DNA of 64,000 nt from NCBI RefSeq assembly GCF_900108245.1, contig NZ_FNUY01000006.1:124001-188000 (forward strand), written 5' to 3'. The number at the start of each line of letters is the position of its first letter. The first letter of the stretch is position 1. The translations under genes were made by a program, and so were the position numbers. This stretch comes from Allobosea lathyri. Lineage in GTDB: Bacteria; Pseudomonadota; Alphaproteobacteria; Rhizobiales; Beijerinckiaceae. Positions 19,181-28,082 of the stretch are shown here, piece after piece. The notes below the pieces were generated by a model. It was given only the letters and a program-made list of their open reading frames with translations. It was not told the DNA's origin and made no database searches.

Positions 19181-19903
19181 TCAGGCCATGTACTGCCCGC
19201 CATTGACGGCGAAGGTCGCGCCGGTGGCGAAGGCGCCGTGGTCGGAGGCGAGGAACACCACCATCTGGGCGATTTCCTCGGGCTTGCCGAGACGGCCGAC
19301 GGGAATGCCGGCGACGACGCGCTTCAGCGCCTCCTCCGGCATGGCGGCGACCATGTCGGTCCCGATATAGCCCGGCGTGATCGCGTTGACCGTGATGCCC
19401 TTGTTGGCGTTCTCCTGGGCCAGCGCCTTGACGAAACCGATATCGCCGGCCTTGGCGGCGGAGTAGTTCACCTGCCCCATCTGGCCTTTCTGGCCGTTGA
19501 TCGAGGAGATCACGATGATGCGGCCGAAATTGCGGGCGCGCATGCCCTCGATCACCGGCCGGGTCATGTTGAACAGCGAATCGAGATTGGTGCGGATGAC
19601 CGCGGACCACTGGTCCTTGCTCATCTTGTGGAAGAACCCGTCTTTGGTGATACCGGCATTGTTGACCAGAATATCGACCGGGCCGTTCTCCGCCTCGACC
19701 GCGGCGATGCCGGCGGCGCAGGCGTCATAATCGCCGACATCCCATTTATAGACGGGTATGCCGGTCTCGGCCTTGAATTTCGCGGCCGCCTCGTCGTTGC
19801 CGGCATAGCTGGCGACGACCGTATGGCCGGCCTCCTTCAGAGCCCGGCTGATTGCGGCACCGATGCCGCGTGTTCCCCCAGTTACCAACGCGACCTTAGC
19901 CAT
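19181..19903 (-). CDS. phaB: Acetoacetyl-CoA reductase
   Basis: A 240-residue short-chain dehydrogenase that reduces acetoacetyl-CoA to (R)-3-hydroxybutyryl-CoA with NADPH for polyhydroxybutyrate synthesis. The cofactor loop is VTGGTRGIGAAI, NNAGIT follows, and the catalytic Ser-Tyr-Lys lie in ISSINGQKGQMGQVNYSAAKAG (read with the break at Q). The end NGGQYMA is the normal PhaB terminus. It is downstream of phaA on the same strand, separated by a broken DUF1737 gene. Confidence 0.96.
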   Translation of the reverse strand: MAKVALVTGGTRGIGAAISRALKEAGHTVVASYAGNDEAAAKFKAETGIPVYKWDVGDYDACAAGIAAVEAENGPVDILVNNAGITKDGFFHKMSKDQWSAVIRTNLDSLFNMTRPVIEGMRARNFGRIIVISSINGQKGQMGQVNYSAAKAGDIGFVKALAQENANKGITVNAITPGYIGTDMVAAMPEEALKRVVAGIPVGRLGKPEEIAQMVVFLASDHGAFATGATFAVNGGQYMA

Positions 19904-19939
19904 AGCCCTTTTCTCCCTCTAGGCGGCGTGATCGCCGCG

Positions 19940-20268
19940 CTATTCTTCTGACAGTTTCATGTCCGGCCGATATGGGCCGTCCACGTCCTTGATGATGGCT
20001 TGCCCGCAGACCACGCGCTGCGACTTCGCGTCGAAGGTCAGGGTGGGGTGTCCAAGAGCACGATGCCGAAAAGTGCGAAGCGGTTTTCGGACGACATCAT
20101 GCTCTCGATGTTTAATTTGAGAGGCGGATTCACGTTTCAGGCCGTCCGGCCTGAAACGATCCGGCTCTCGAGCACCCAGCCCTGGCTCAAGGCTTCCGAG
20201 ACCCGATGACAGAATGCGGCGTCATCGGGTCCGGTCAGATAGCGGTAGAGCGTCGTCTGCCGCGCCAT
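19940..20268 (-). pseudogene. DUF1737 gene broken by a 114-bp repeat
   Basis: The first part starts with ATG at 20268, seven bases after the phaA stop, and reads ARQTTLYRYLTGPDDAAFCH then RVSEALSQGWVL, the DUF1737 N-terminus. The matching C-terminus (GHPTLTFDAKSQRVVCGQ, then KDVDGPYRPDMKLSEE and stop) is encoded at 19940-20053 in another frame. Between them lies the repeat at 20055-20168, which brings a TGA after 43 codons. Removing the repeat alone leaves the frame off by one base. The family is short, about 65 residues, and of unknown role. Its place inside the phaA-phaB operon suggests a former accessory function there. Confidence 0.82.
20055..20168. mobile_element. MITE-like palindromic element inserted in DUF1737 gene
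   Basis: A 114-bp element (in gene orientation) beginning AGAGCC and ending GTGCTCT, so its ends form a short AGAGC/GCTCT inverted repeat. It contains two internal palindromes: TTTCAGGCC / GGCCTGAAA (20137-20158) and a GTCGTCCGAAAACCGC / GCACTTTTCGGC hairpin (20062-20095). The second half resembles elements at 8096 and 40336. No ORF is present. Mobility is inferred from its position inside a recognisable gene. Confidence 0.65.
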
Positions 20269-20274
20269 TTCAGC

Positions 20275-21456
20275 TCAGGCCCGCTCGACCGCGAGCGCCA
20301 CGCCCATGCCGCCGCCGATGCACAGGGTCGCGAGACCCTTCTTGGCGTCGCGCTTCTCCATCTCGTGCAGCAGCGTCACCAGCACGCGGGCGCCCGAAGC
20401 GCCGATCGGGTGGCCGATCGCGATCGCGCCGCCATTGACGTTGACGATATCGGTGTTCCAGCCGAGATCCTTGTTGACCGCGATGGCCTGCGCCGCGAAG
20501 GCCTCGTTCGCTTCTACCAGATCGAGATCCGAGACTTTCCAGCCGGCCTTGTCCAGCGCCTTGCGGGTCGCGGGGATGGGGCCCGTACCCATGATCGCGG
20601 GATCGACGCCGGCCGTTGCCCAGCCGGCGATGCGCGCGAGCGGCTTCAGGCCGCGCTTGGCGGCTTCCTTGGCGCTCATGATGACGAGAGCGGCAGCGCC
20701 GTCATTGATGCCCGAGGCGTTGCCGGCGGTTACGGTGCCCTCTTTCGAGAAGGCGGGGCGGAGCTTGGCCATCGCCTCGACGGTGGCGCCATGGCGCGGA
20801 TATTCGTCGTCGGAGACGATGACGTCCCCCTTGCGGCCGGAGACGGTGAAGGGAACGATCTCGTCCTTGAACCTGCCGGACTTCTGGGCGGCCTCGGCCT
20901 TGTTCTGGGATTTCGTGGCGAAGGCGTCCTGCTCCTCGCGGCTGATCTGCCATTTGGTCGCGACGTTCTCGGCGGTCGTGCCCATGTGATAGCCGTGGAA
21001 GGCGTCCCAGAGGCCGTCCTTGATCATCGTGTCGATGAACTTGGTGTCGCCCATCTTGGTGCCGTTGCGCAGATGCGCCGCGTGCTGCGACATCGACATC
21101 GATTCCTGGCCGCCGGCGACGACGATATCGGCGTCGCCATTGGCGATCTGCTGCAGGCCGAGCGCGACCGCGCGCAGGCCGGAGCCGCAGAGCTGGTTCA
21201 GGCCCCAGGCGGTGGCCTCCTGCGGAATGCCTGCGGCCATGGCGGCCTGGCGGGCGGGGTTCTGGCCCTGACCGGCGGTCAGGACCTGGCCCATGATGAG
21301 CTCGTCGACATCGGCAGGATCGACCTTGGCGCGGGCGAGCGCTTCCTTGATCGCGGCGGCGCCGAGCTCGTGAGCGGGGGTGTTGGCGAAGGCGCCGTTG
21401 AAGGCGCCGACCGCGGTCCGCGCCGCGCCGACGATGACGATATCGGTATCAGCCAT
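20275..21456 (-). CDS. phaA: Acetyl-CoA acetyltransferase (beta-ketothiolase)
   Basis: A 393-residue thiolase that condenses two acetyl-CoA to acetoacetyl-CoA, the first step of polyhydroxybutyrate synthesis. The nucleophile is C90 in [11 protein letters not shown]; the GHPIGASG histidine and the C-terminal [13 protein letters not shown] cysteine complete the active site. The ATG at 21456 follows GAGGAACTCTCC. It is divergent from phaR and leads into the broken DUF1737 gene and phaB. Confidence 0.97.
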   Translation of the reverse strand: MADTDIVIVGAARTAVGAFNGAFANTPAHELGAAAIKEALARAKVDPADVDELIMGQVLTAGQGQNPARQAAMAAGIPQEATAWGLNQLCGSGLRAVALGLQQIANGDADIVVAGGQESMSMSQHAAHLRNGTKMGDTKFIDTMIKDGLWDAFHGYHMGTTAENVATKWQISREEQDAFATKSQNKAEAAQKSGRFKDEIVPFTVSGRKGDVIVSDDEYPRHGATVEAMAKLRPAFSKEGTVTAGNASGINDGAAALVIMSAKEAAKRGLKPLARIAGWATAGVDPAIMGTGPIPATRKALDKAGWKVSDLDLVEANEAFAAQAIAVNKDLGWNTDIVNVNGGAIAIGHPIGASGARVLVTLLHEMEKRDAKKGLATLCIGGGMGVALAVERA

Positions 21457-21667
21457 TGGAGAGTTCCTCGCTGTTGTCGTGGCGGTCCGCTCTCGCGCCG
21501 GACCGACTGTTTCGATCGCCACCTTCGAAGGCCCAAGCCCTTGCGTCAAGTGAGGCGAAAGGCGCGGCGCTGCCTGAGATCGCGGCGGATTGGCTGTGGG
21601 TTGCCGTGAAGCCGGGCAGCTTCCGCCTCAATTCGGGCGGGTTTTTGCACCGCACGCTCAAAAAACT

Positions 21668-21676
21668 TGCGGCGCA
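21668..21676. promoter_or_regulatory. Possible PhaR operator (TGC-N3-GCA)
   Basis: The 317-bp gap between phaA and phaR (21457-21773) holds TGCGGCGCA, with a nearby TTTTTGCACCGCAC. PhaR proteins of Paracoccus and Rhodobacter are known to bind TGC-rich CTGC-N3/4-GCAG sites. The match is short and may be chance. Nothing else is seen in the gap. Confidence 0.3.
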
Positions 21677-21773
21677 GCACCGACAGGCTATCGTCCTGCC
21701 CAGGGAGACCGTTCCGTTAAGCTCTGTCGCGATTTTCGCAGGCAGGGCGCGGGCAAACGTCATGCAGGATCTG

Positions 21774-22370
21774 ATGGCCAACGATAAAGAACCGACCGTC
21801 ATCAAAAAATACGCCAACCGGCGTCTCTACCACACGGGCACCAGCTCCTATGTCACGCTCGAAGACCTTGCAGGTCTTGTACGCGGCGGTGAGGATTTCG
21901 TGGTCTACGACGCCAAATCGGGCGACGACATCACCCGCTCGGTGCTGGCCCAGATCATCTTCGACGAAGAGGCCAAGGACGGGCAGAACCTCCTGCCGAT
22001 CGCCTTCCTGCGCCAACTGATCCGCTTCTACGGCGACAGCATGCAGGCGCTGGTGCCGCGCTATCTCGAATTCTCGATGGACCATCTGACCAAGGACCAG
22101 AATCAGTTCCGCGAGCAGATGGGCAAGGCCTTCGGGGGCGCGGCCTTCGGCGGCGGCGGGGCGCTCGATGCGATCCAGGCGCAGACGCGCGCCAATATGG
22201 CGATGTTCACGGAGGCTTTCCGCGTGTTCAATCCCTTCGCAGCGGCTGCTGCCGCCAAGGCGAAGGAAGAGGGTGCAGCGGGTGCCGCCAAGGGCGACGA
22301 TCTCGGCGACCTCAAGCGCGAGCTCAACGAGATGCGCGACCGGCTGGACAAGCTCGCCAAGACGAAGTGA
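21774..22370 (+). CDS. phaR: Polyhydroxyalkanoate synthesis repressor PhaR
   Basis: A 198-residue regulator. The N-terminal PHB/PHA accumulation DNA-binding domain reads IKKYANRRLYHTGTSSYVTL, and the second part (DGQNLLPIAFLRQLIRFYGD) is the PHB_acc domain that senses polymer granules. The tail is a short coiled coil (LKRELNEMRDRLDKLAK). It represses phasin and pha genes in relatives. The ATG at 21774 has AGGA just upstream; ATG 21762 is also in frame. Confidence 0.95.
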   Translation: MANDKEPTVIKKYANRRLYHTGTSSYVTLEDLAGLVRGGEDFVVYDAKSGDDITRSVLAQIIFDEEAKDGQNLLPIAFLRQLIRFYGDSMQALVPRYLEFSMDHLTKDQNQFREQMGKAFGGAAFGGGGALDAIQAQTRANMAMFTEAFRVFNPFAAAAAAKAKEEGAAGAAKGDDLGDLKRELNEMRDRLDKLAKTK

Positions 22371-22379
22371 GGGCAGGTG

Positions 22380-22460
22380 GCCATGCTCGGGCTCGTCCCG
22401 AGCATCTCCTGAAAAGAGATTCTCGGGTCTACGCTTTATTAGGCCCGAGAAAATGACGCC
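22380..22460. repeat. Palindromic repeat, family D2 (CATGCTCGGGCTCGTCCCGAG type)
   Basis: Between the convergent phaR and EAL genes lies CATGCTCGGGCTCGTCCCGAGCATC, a tight hairpin, followed by TTCTCGGGTC ... GGCCCGAGAAAATGACGCC. Related hairpins with CATGGTCGGGCTTG cores lie at 10199, 42108, 46679 and 52869. It could also terminate transcription. Confidence 0.6.
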
Positions 22461-22477
22461 CGTTCATATGGCCTGCT

Positions 22478-24163
22478 TCAGCAGGCGGCGCGCTGGCGCG
22501 GTTGCGCGACCGGCCATAGCTGCGCCTTGCCGACTAGATGGCCCTGCAGATAGCTGATGCCCCAATCATTTAGCATGCGCGCCTGGAGGTCGTCGTCGAC
22601 CCATTCCGCGACCGTCTCGACCCCGAGATGGCGGGCGAGATCGACCAGCGTGCGCACATAGAATCGGTCATCGGTCGAGCGGCGCAGATTCTGCGTGAAG
22701 GCCCCGTCGATCTTCAGGATGTCGATGGGGAAGGCACGCAGATGACGTAGCGAGGTGTGGCCGGCGCCGAAATCGTCGATCGCGATGCGCGCACCCTGAT
22801 CCTTGATGCGGCCAAGCAGCTTTGCCACCCGGGTCGGGTCCTCGATGGTGGCGGTTTCCGTCACTTCCACGATCAGCCGCGTCGCGACGCCGCGGGCGGC
22901 GCCGGTGCAGCCCATGAAGGCGTCGAGCCATTCGGGATCGGCGAGCGATCGCGGCGAGACGTTGATCGAGAGAGACAGATCCGGATCCTGAGAGAGCAGG
23001 TCGATTGCCAGTTCGAGCACGCGATGGTCGAACAGGCGCACGAGGCCGCGGCGCTCAAGCAGCGGAATCAGCTCCGCAGGCGCGAAGAACAGCCCCTCAT
23101 TTCCCTGCCCGACGCGCAGCAGCGCTTCATGGAAGGCCACTTCGCGCGTTTTCGCGTGCACGATCGGCTGCAGGGCAAGCTGGACGCGGCGCTCGTTCAA
23201 GGCGGCGACGGCCTGGATGTCGAGGCCTGTCCGGCCGGCGGCAGGTTCGCGATTCGGGCGGGTCCTGGCGAGCACGGCGGTGTCGACCGCTCCTGCCTTG
23301 GCGCTGGCGAGCGCATTCTCGGCCGCTGCGAGCAATGTGCCGGCATGGCTCGTCAATGCCGGAGCCATCGCGGCCCCGACACGCAGGCGCACGAGGGCGA
23401 TGCCGCGCGCGGTCTCGATGGCCGATTGAGCCACGGCCTTGATGAAGCGCTGGGCGGCGGGCTCGACCTGATCCTGCGGGCAGCCGGTGAGCAGGATGGC
23501 GAAGCGATTGCCGGAATAGCGGACGAGGTGGTCGCGCCGGCGCGTCACCGAGCGCAGCCGGTCCTGCACCACGCCGATGATCTCGTCGGTCGCCTCATGG
23601 CCGAAATCGTCGTTCAGCCGCGCCAGCTCGTCGATCGCCGCGATCAGGACGACGATCGGGCGTTCGGCCGGCAGATGTTCGGTGAGTGCCGCTCCGATCT
23701 TGTCGACCAGCGCCGAGCGATCGCAGAGTTCGCCGCTTGGCATCGCCAGTTCGTCGGCGCGGGCGGCGCGTTCGAGCCGCAGCACGCCGCGCGCATGGGC
23801 GGGGCGGCCGTCGCTGCCGGCGAACCAGCGGCCGGAATCCTCTGCCCACATCTTTCGTCCGGCGAGGTCGACGGCATAGCGCGTGCGATAGACCACGCCG
23901 TCGCCGGCATCGAGCTCGCTGGAGCAGAAGACCGCGTCATAGCGGCTGGGGCCGCTGCCGGGCTCGACAAGGCCGGCAAAGGCGAGGCCGCGTGTCATCG
24001 CAGTCTCTGGAAGCGGGCCGAGGACGTCGGTGGCGTTCGGGCCCCATTTCAGCCCGTCATTCTGGATGTCCCAGGTGTAGACGACTTCGCCGATCGATGA
24101 GAGCAGGCTTCGCGGGTCGACATGGCCGTCGCCGCGAGAGCTGAAGATCGATGGCGTGGGCAT
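22478..24163 (-). CDS. EAL-domain cyclic-di-GMP phosphodiesterase with degenerate GGDEF
   Basis: A 561-residue protein. A PAS-like segment (residues about 15-130) is followed by a GGDEF-fold domain in which the signature is YSGNRFAI instead of GGDEF, so cyclase activity is unlikely. The C-terminal EAL domain keeps key residues: HEALLR, SINVSPRSL, EVTETATIE, IDDFGAGHTSL, LKIDGAF, AEWVDD and YLQGHLVG. It probably hydrolyses c-di-GMP, with the GGDEF part perhaps sensing GTP. No membrane segment is seen. The start at 24163 is uncertain; the frame stays open to 24262. Confidence 0.87.
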   Translation of the reverse strand: MPTPSIFSSRGDGHVDPRSLLSSIGEVVYTWDIQNDGLKWGPNATDVLGPLPETAMTRGLAFAGLVEPGSGPSRYDAVFCSSELDAGDGVVYRTRYAVDLAGRKMWAEDSGRWFAGSDGRPAHARGVLRLERAARADELAMPSGELCDRSALVDKIGAALTEHLPAERPIVVLIAAIDELARLNDDFGHEATDEIIGVVQDRLRSVTRRRDHLVRYSGNRFAILLTGCPQDQVEPAAQRFIKAVAQSAIETARGIALVRLRVGAAMAPALTSHAGTLLAAAENALASAKAGAVDTAVLARTRPNREPAAGRTGLDIQAVAALNERRVQLALQPIVHAKTREVAFHEALLRVGQGNEGLFFAPAELIPLLERRGLVRLFDHRVLELAIDLLSQDPDLSLSINVSPRSLADPEWLDAFMGCTGAARGVATRLIVEVTETATIEDPTRVAKLLGRIKDQGARIAIDDFGAGHTSLRHLRAFPIDILKIDGAFTQNLRRSTDDRFYVRTLVDLARHLGVETVAEWVDDDLQARMLNDWGISYLQGHLVGKAQLWPVAQPRQRAAC

Positions 24164-24670
24164 CGCGGTGCGGCCTCGGTACGACGGGGCGTACGACGCC
24201 CGGCCGGCGCCGTGCCGCCCTGTCCTGACGGATCTGGGGAATGCTTCAAAACGATGCAGCATTTTGGCTTAACGTAGGGTTAAGCGTGGCCGCCCGTTTG
24301 CAACTTTGGCTCCGACGCAATCCATGCGTTCCGGAGTGGCACATGGCGGAGATCGGAGATCGGGAGGGTGGTGAGGCCCGGGCCGCTGCGGGCTCGGCGA
24401 TGCTGCTCCTGCAGCTCGCGGCTGCACAGGCCGAGATCGGGCCTTTCGCGCGGCGCGGGCGGGAAACGCCGGGGGTTGCGGCGCAGCACTATCGCACGGC
24501 TTCATGCGCGGCGGTTGCCTGGCGCTGGCCGAATCGGCGGCTCACCTGAATCCAAAAGCCGGTCTGGACAGGTTCCGAGCCCTCGCCCTCCGAGATACGG
24601 CTTGCGGCGCCTCAGAGCCTTTCTCGAAAAGAACTCGACGACTTCAATAGCTGTCTCATGACATGTCCCG
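24164..24670. other. Gene-free stretch
   Basis: About 500 bases upstream of the EAL gene. A weak frame on the plus strand (24241-24549) has an alanine/arginine-rich composition with no recognisable domain, so I do not call it. The stretch probably holds the EAL gene promoter; CGTTAAGCCAAAATG near 24262 is a possible alternative start. Confidence 0.5.
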
Positions 24671-24782
24671 CGCCGTCATTCTGGCGCAGGGAAGCGGAGA
24701 CCCGGAATACATCGGAGGCCGCTGAACTCTACGATGGATTCCGGATCGGCGCCGCTGACGCGGCTTGTCCGGAATGACGCGC
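24671..24782. repeat. Palindromic intergenic repeat, family A
   Basis: GCCGTCATTCTGGCGCAG ... GGAGACCCGGAATACATCG ... CGATGGATTCCGG ... GTCCGGAATGACGC. A diverged copy of the family-A inverted repeat between the EAL gene and rpmF. Confidence 0.8.
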
Positions 24783-24812
24783 GGAAGATCATAGGCGCGT
24801 TCCAGGCAAACG

Positions 24813-24838
24813 GAAAAAGCCGGCCTTGCGGCCGGCTT
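24813..24838 (-). terminator. Rho-independent terminator of rpmF
   Basis: On the minus strand AAGCCGGCC, loop GCAA, GGCCGGCTT is followed by a T run (TTTTTCC). It lies about 60 bases after the rpmF stop in the transcribed direction. Confidence 0.85.
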
Positions 24839-24896
24839 GAACGCTTTTGAAGGCAGGCTGGCGAGGTTCAGGCGTTCGCCTGTCCCTCTCGAAGCC

Positions 24897-25082
24897 TCAC
24901 GCTTCGGTCTTGGCCTTCAGCACCTGGCGACCGCGATACATGCCCGACTTCAGGTCGACATGGTGCGGGCGGCGCAGTTCGCCGGAGTTCTTGTCTTCGA
25001 TATAGGTGGGCTGCTTCAGCGCGTCGGCCGAGCGGCGCATGCCACGCTTCGACGGCGACGTCTTTCTCTTCGGAACGGCCAT
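24897..25082 (-). CDS. rpmF: 50S ribosomal protein L32
   Basis: A 61-residue basic protein with the L32 N-terminus [21 protein letters not shown] and the [16 protein letters not shown] segment of the alphaproteobacterial type, which lacks the zinc cysteines. It is part of the large ribosomal subunit near the exit tunnel. The ATG at 25082 is the conserved start; an in-frame ATG at 25142 is spurious. It is a single gene with its own terminator. Confidence 0.97.
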   Translation of the reverse strand: MAVPKRKTSPSKRGMRRSADALKQPTYIEDKNSGELRRPHHVDLKSGMYRGRQVLKAKTEA

Positions 25083-25273
25083 AGTAACTCTCCATCGTGC
25101 CGCCGTCCGGAAGCGCAGGCTACCAAGCCGCACCACCGCCACGACGACGGATCAATCTCGTGATGGCGTTGCCCATACACGCTCGGTTGCAGGATGGCTA
25201 GAGCGAGATGCGAAAAAGTGGGTGCGCGCCATCGATCAGCTCCGCTTTCTTGAACGGGCTCCCATGACTTTTC

Positions 25274-25975
25274 TTAGTCCGGCAGGGCGCAATCGCCAAG
25301 CGGGCCGAGCTGGGCAACACGCCGCTGCACCCTCCCGGCGGCAGCCTGCAGAGCCCGACTCGGCCGCGCCGGATTGCGCAGAATTGGGTTGGGCAGGGCG
25401 CCGGCGAGGCGCGCTGCCTCCGCGCCGCTCAGGCGGGCAGCCGGCTTCTTGAAATAATATTGCGCCGCGGCTTCCGCCCCAAAGATTCCGTCGCCCCATT
25501 CGGCGACATTGAGATAGACCTCGATGATCCGGGGCTTGGGCCAGGCGAAATCGATCGCCAGCGCCAGCGGGATTTCCAGCCCCTTGCGGAGGTAGGAGCG
25601 GCCCGGCCAGAGGAAGACGTTCTTGGCGGTCTGCATGGTCAGCGTCGAAGCGCCGCGACTCGGCCCATCCTCGTCGTCGAGCACCGCGTTGAGCTCGATC
25701 CAGTCGACGCCCGCATGGCTGCAGAAGCGCTGGTCCTCCGAGGCGATGACGGCCCGCACCAGCGCGGGCGATATCTGCGTGAGCGGAACCCATTGGCGCT
25801 CGACGGGCTGCAAGGTCAGCCAGCGGCCCAGCATCAGCGTCGAGGGCACGGGCAGGACGCGGTACGCCAGCAATCCGAGAATCAGTCCGGCGATCAGGAT
25901 GACGACGGCCAGCACGAGCCAGCGCAGGGCGCGGGCGATAATGCCCCGCCGCGAGGGTCGTCGCGCATCCGTCAT
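25274..25975 (-). CDS. mtgA: Monofunctional biosynthetic peptidoglycan transglycosylase
   Basis: A 233-residue GT51 enzyme that polymerises lipid II into glycan strands at the inner membrane. A basic N-terminus is followed by one membrane helix (residues 18-41). Motifs ASEDQRFCSHAGVDW (catalytic Glu), GASTLTMQTAKN, RKGLEIPLAL and IIEVYLNVAEWG are all intact. No transpeptidase domain follows, which defines MtgA. It is divergent from the prenyl synthase. Confidence 0.95.
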   Translation of the reverse strand: MTDARRPSRRGIIARALRWLVLAVVILIAGLILGLLAYRVLPVPSTLMLGRWLTLQPVERQWVPLTQISPALVRAVIASEDQRFCSHAGVDWIELNAVLDDEDGPSRGASTLTMQTAKNVFLWPGRSYLRKGLEIPLALAIDFAWPKPRIIEVYLNVAEWGDGIFGAEAAAQYYFKKPAARLSGAEAARLAGALPNPILRNPARPSRALQAAAGRVQRRVAQLGPLGDCALPD

Positions 25976-26123
25976 TCCTGTCCCCCCGACTCACCCAGAA
26001 CTGGAGCGGGACGCCCGCGAAAGGCTGGCGTCTGCTGTGTGGCATCCCGTTCGTCGCCACCTGACTTGACGGTTCGGTCCCGCTCCGGCAAGCCCGCCCG
26101 GTTGGCGAACGCGAGGCCCCCGC

Positions 26124-27074
26124 ATGAGTTCCTCCCACCCCCGCCATGCCGATGATGGCCTTGCCGTCCGGCTTGCGCAAACCGCCGAAGCGATCGAGTC
26201 CCTTCTCGACGGCCTGCTCTCGCCCGATCTGCTGGAAGGCGAGATCGCGCGGCCGCCGCGCCTGGTCGCGGCCATGAGGCATGGCGCTCTCGGCGGCGGC
26301 AAGCGGCTGCGGCCCTTCCTGACGGTCGAAAGCGCCCGGCTGTTCGGCGTGGGCATGCCGCAGGCGCTGCGGGCCGGCGCGGCTGTCGAACTCCTGCACT
26401 GCTATTCCCTGGTGCATGATGATCTGCCGGCGATGGACGACGACGATACGCGCCGGGGCCGGCCGACCGTGCACAAGGCCTATGATGAGGGCACCGCGAT
26501 TCTCGCTGGAGACAGCCTGCTGACGCTGGCCTTCGACGTCATGGCGGATGCGGTGACTCACCCTTCCGGCGAGGTGCGCGCGGCGCTTGTGCTGGCGCTG
26601 GCGCGGGCTGCCGGGCTGGGCGGCATGGCGGGCGGCCAGATGCTCGATCTCGCGGCGGAGGGCCGTTTTGGCTCAGGACAGGCGAGCGTGCTCGGCGAGG
26701 CCGAGATCCGCCAGCTGCAGGCGATGAAGACCGGGGCCCTGCTGATGGCCAGCGTCGAGATCGGCGCATTGCTGGGCGGCGCTCCCGAATCGCAACTCAC
26801 TGCCCTGAAGCGTTATGGCCGGGCGCTTGGTGCGGCCTTTCAGGTCGCCGACGACATTCTCGATGTCGAGGCCAGCCCCGAGCAGCTCGGCAAGGCGACG
26901 GCGAAGGATCAGGACAAGGGTAAGGCGACACTGGTTGCGGCACTGGGTCTCGACGGCGCCAAGCGCGAGCGCGACCGGCTGAGCGAGGAGGCGGTCGCGG
27001 CGCTGGCAGGGTTCGGGGCGGAAGCCGACACGCTGCGCGCGGCGGCACGGTTCGCGGCCGAGCGGAAGAGCTAG
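26124..27074 (+). CDS. ispA: Farnesyl diphosphate synthase-type polyprenyl synthetase
   Basis: A 316-residue trans-prenyltransferase. The first aspartate motif LVHDDLPAMDDDDTRRGRPT has the two-residue insert of bacterial IspA enzymes, and the second is FQVADDILDVEA. GGGKRLRPFL binds the isopentenyl substrate. Such enzymes build farnesyl (sometimes geranylgeranyl) diphosphate. Product length cannot be fixed from sequence. GAGGCCCCCGC precedes the ATG. Confidence 0.9.
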   Translation: MSSSHPRHADDGLAVRLAQTAEAIESLLDGLLSPDLLEGEIARPPRLVAAMRHGALGGGKRLRPFLTVESARLFGVGMPQALRAGAAVELLHCYSLVHDDLPAMDDDDTRRGRPTVHKAYDEGTAILAGDSLLTLAFDVMADAVTHPSGEVRAALVLALARAAGLGGMAGGQMLDLAAEGRFGSGQASVLGEAEIRQLQAMKTGALLMASVEIGALLGGAPESQLTALKRYGRALGAAFQVADDILDVEASPEQLGKATAKDQDKGKATLVAALGLDGAKRERDRLSEEAVAALAGFGAEADTLRAAARFAAERKS

Positions 27075-27098
27075 AGAGGGTGGTCTCAGGTCGAAACA

Positions 27099-27209
27099 CG
27101 CCGTCATCCTGGGCGACTGGAGGTCGACCCGGGCTCCATCGTAGAGCTCGGTTCCCCATGATGGATCCCGGATCTGCGCGGCTTCGCCGCTTGTCCAGGA
27201 TGACGGCGT
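27099..27209. repeat. Palindromic intergenic repeat, family A
   Basis: GCCGTCATCCTGGGCGAC ... GGCTCCATCG ... ATGGATCCCGG ... GTCCAGGATGACGGC. It follows the ispA-type gene directly. Confidence 0.85.
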
Positions 27210-27304
27210 GGTTCCAGATCACATCATCGCGCTCCAGCGCGTCGTTTCCGTCGATACGGCCGCAGCGGGTGGACAGCGGACGCGCCCGACTTCATTGAAA
27301 GAGC

Positions 27305-27943
27305 ATGCTCAAGCTCGATCACCTCACGGTCATCGCTCCGACCTTGGCGGAAGGTCGCGATCACGTTCGTGCATGCCTCGACATCGATGTGCCCTTCGGT
27401 CAGCGCCATGCCTATATGGGCACCTACAACCACCTGCTTCAGCTGGGAGGTTCGGTTTATCTTGAGATCGTTGCGCTTGATCCCGATGCCGGCCATCCCG
27501 GGCGGGCTCGCTGGTTTGGTCTCGACGATCAGAAACGCGTCAGGCGGGAGTGGGACGCCGGCTGCCGGCTGCGAGGCTGGGTCGCTGGAACCGACGACAT
27601 GGACGGGCTTCTGAAGGATCGTGAGAACGTCTTCGGCCGCAAGGTCTCGCTCCCGATCAACGATCCCTCGTTCCACTTCGCAATTCCCGATGACGGTTCC
27701 CTTCCTTTCGGTGGGGCTGCCCCATCGATCATCGACCGGCGAGGTACGCCACGATCGATGGCCGCCATTGCCGACCGCGGCGCCCGTCTGCGGGAATTTT
27801 CGCTCGAGCACCCCGACGCAGCTTTGATCGTGGCGCTGTTGCAGGACCTGGTCATCGACCGCCCACCCATTGTCATCTGGGGGGCGGAGCTACGCTATCG
27901 GGCGCAGATCGAGACGCCCGGCGGCCTCAGGGAGCTTTTCTGA
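27305..27943 (+). CDS. VOC / glyoxalase-like domain protein
   Basis: A 212-residue protein with the glyoxalase-like start LKLDHLTVIAPTLAEG and TYNHLLQLGGSVYLEIVALDP, matching the PF13468-type fold in which the first His and a Glu bind metal. The second half is less conserved. It is probably a small dioxygenase or lyase-like enzyme of unknown substrate. It stands alone, with a GAAAGAG site before the ATG. Confidence 0.8.
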   Translation: MLKLDHLTVIAPTLAEGRDHVRACLDIDVPFGQRHAYMGTYNHLLQLGGSVYLEIVALDPDAGHPGRARWFGLDDQKRVRREWDAGCRLRGWVAGTDDMDGLLKDRENVFGRKVSLPINDPSFHFAIPDDGSLPFGGAAPSIIDRRGTPRSMAAIADRGARLREFSLEHPDAALIVALLQDLVIDRPPIVIWGAELRYRAQIETPGGLRELF

Positions 27944-28082
27944 AGCGTCCGTGTGGGTGGGAAGCCGCCATTGCCCACAAGGCTCCGGCCTGAGCTCCCA
28001 TTGGCAGCAGCGGGTATGCCGTGTTGCGCGGCGAGACGGCTTCCTGCGGCGCGCGAGCCGAGTGCGCAGAGGCTGCTCTGGA

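Noticed and set aside
24241..24549. 102-codon plus-strand frame between the EAL gene and rpmF
   Set aside because: Alanine/arginine-rich composition without motif; overlaps the likely EAL promoter region.
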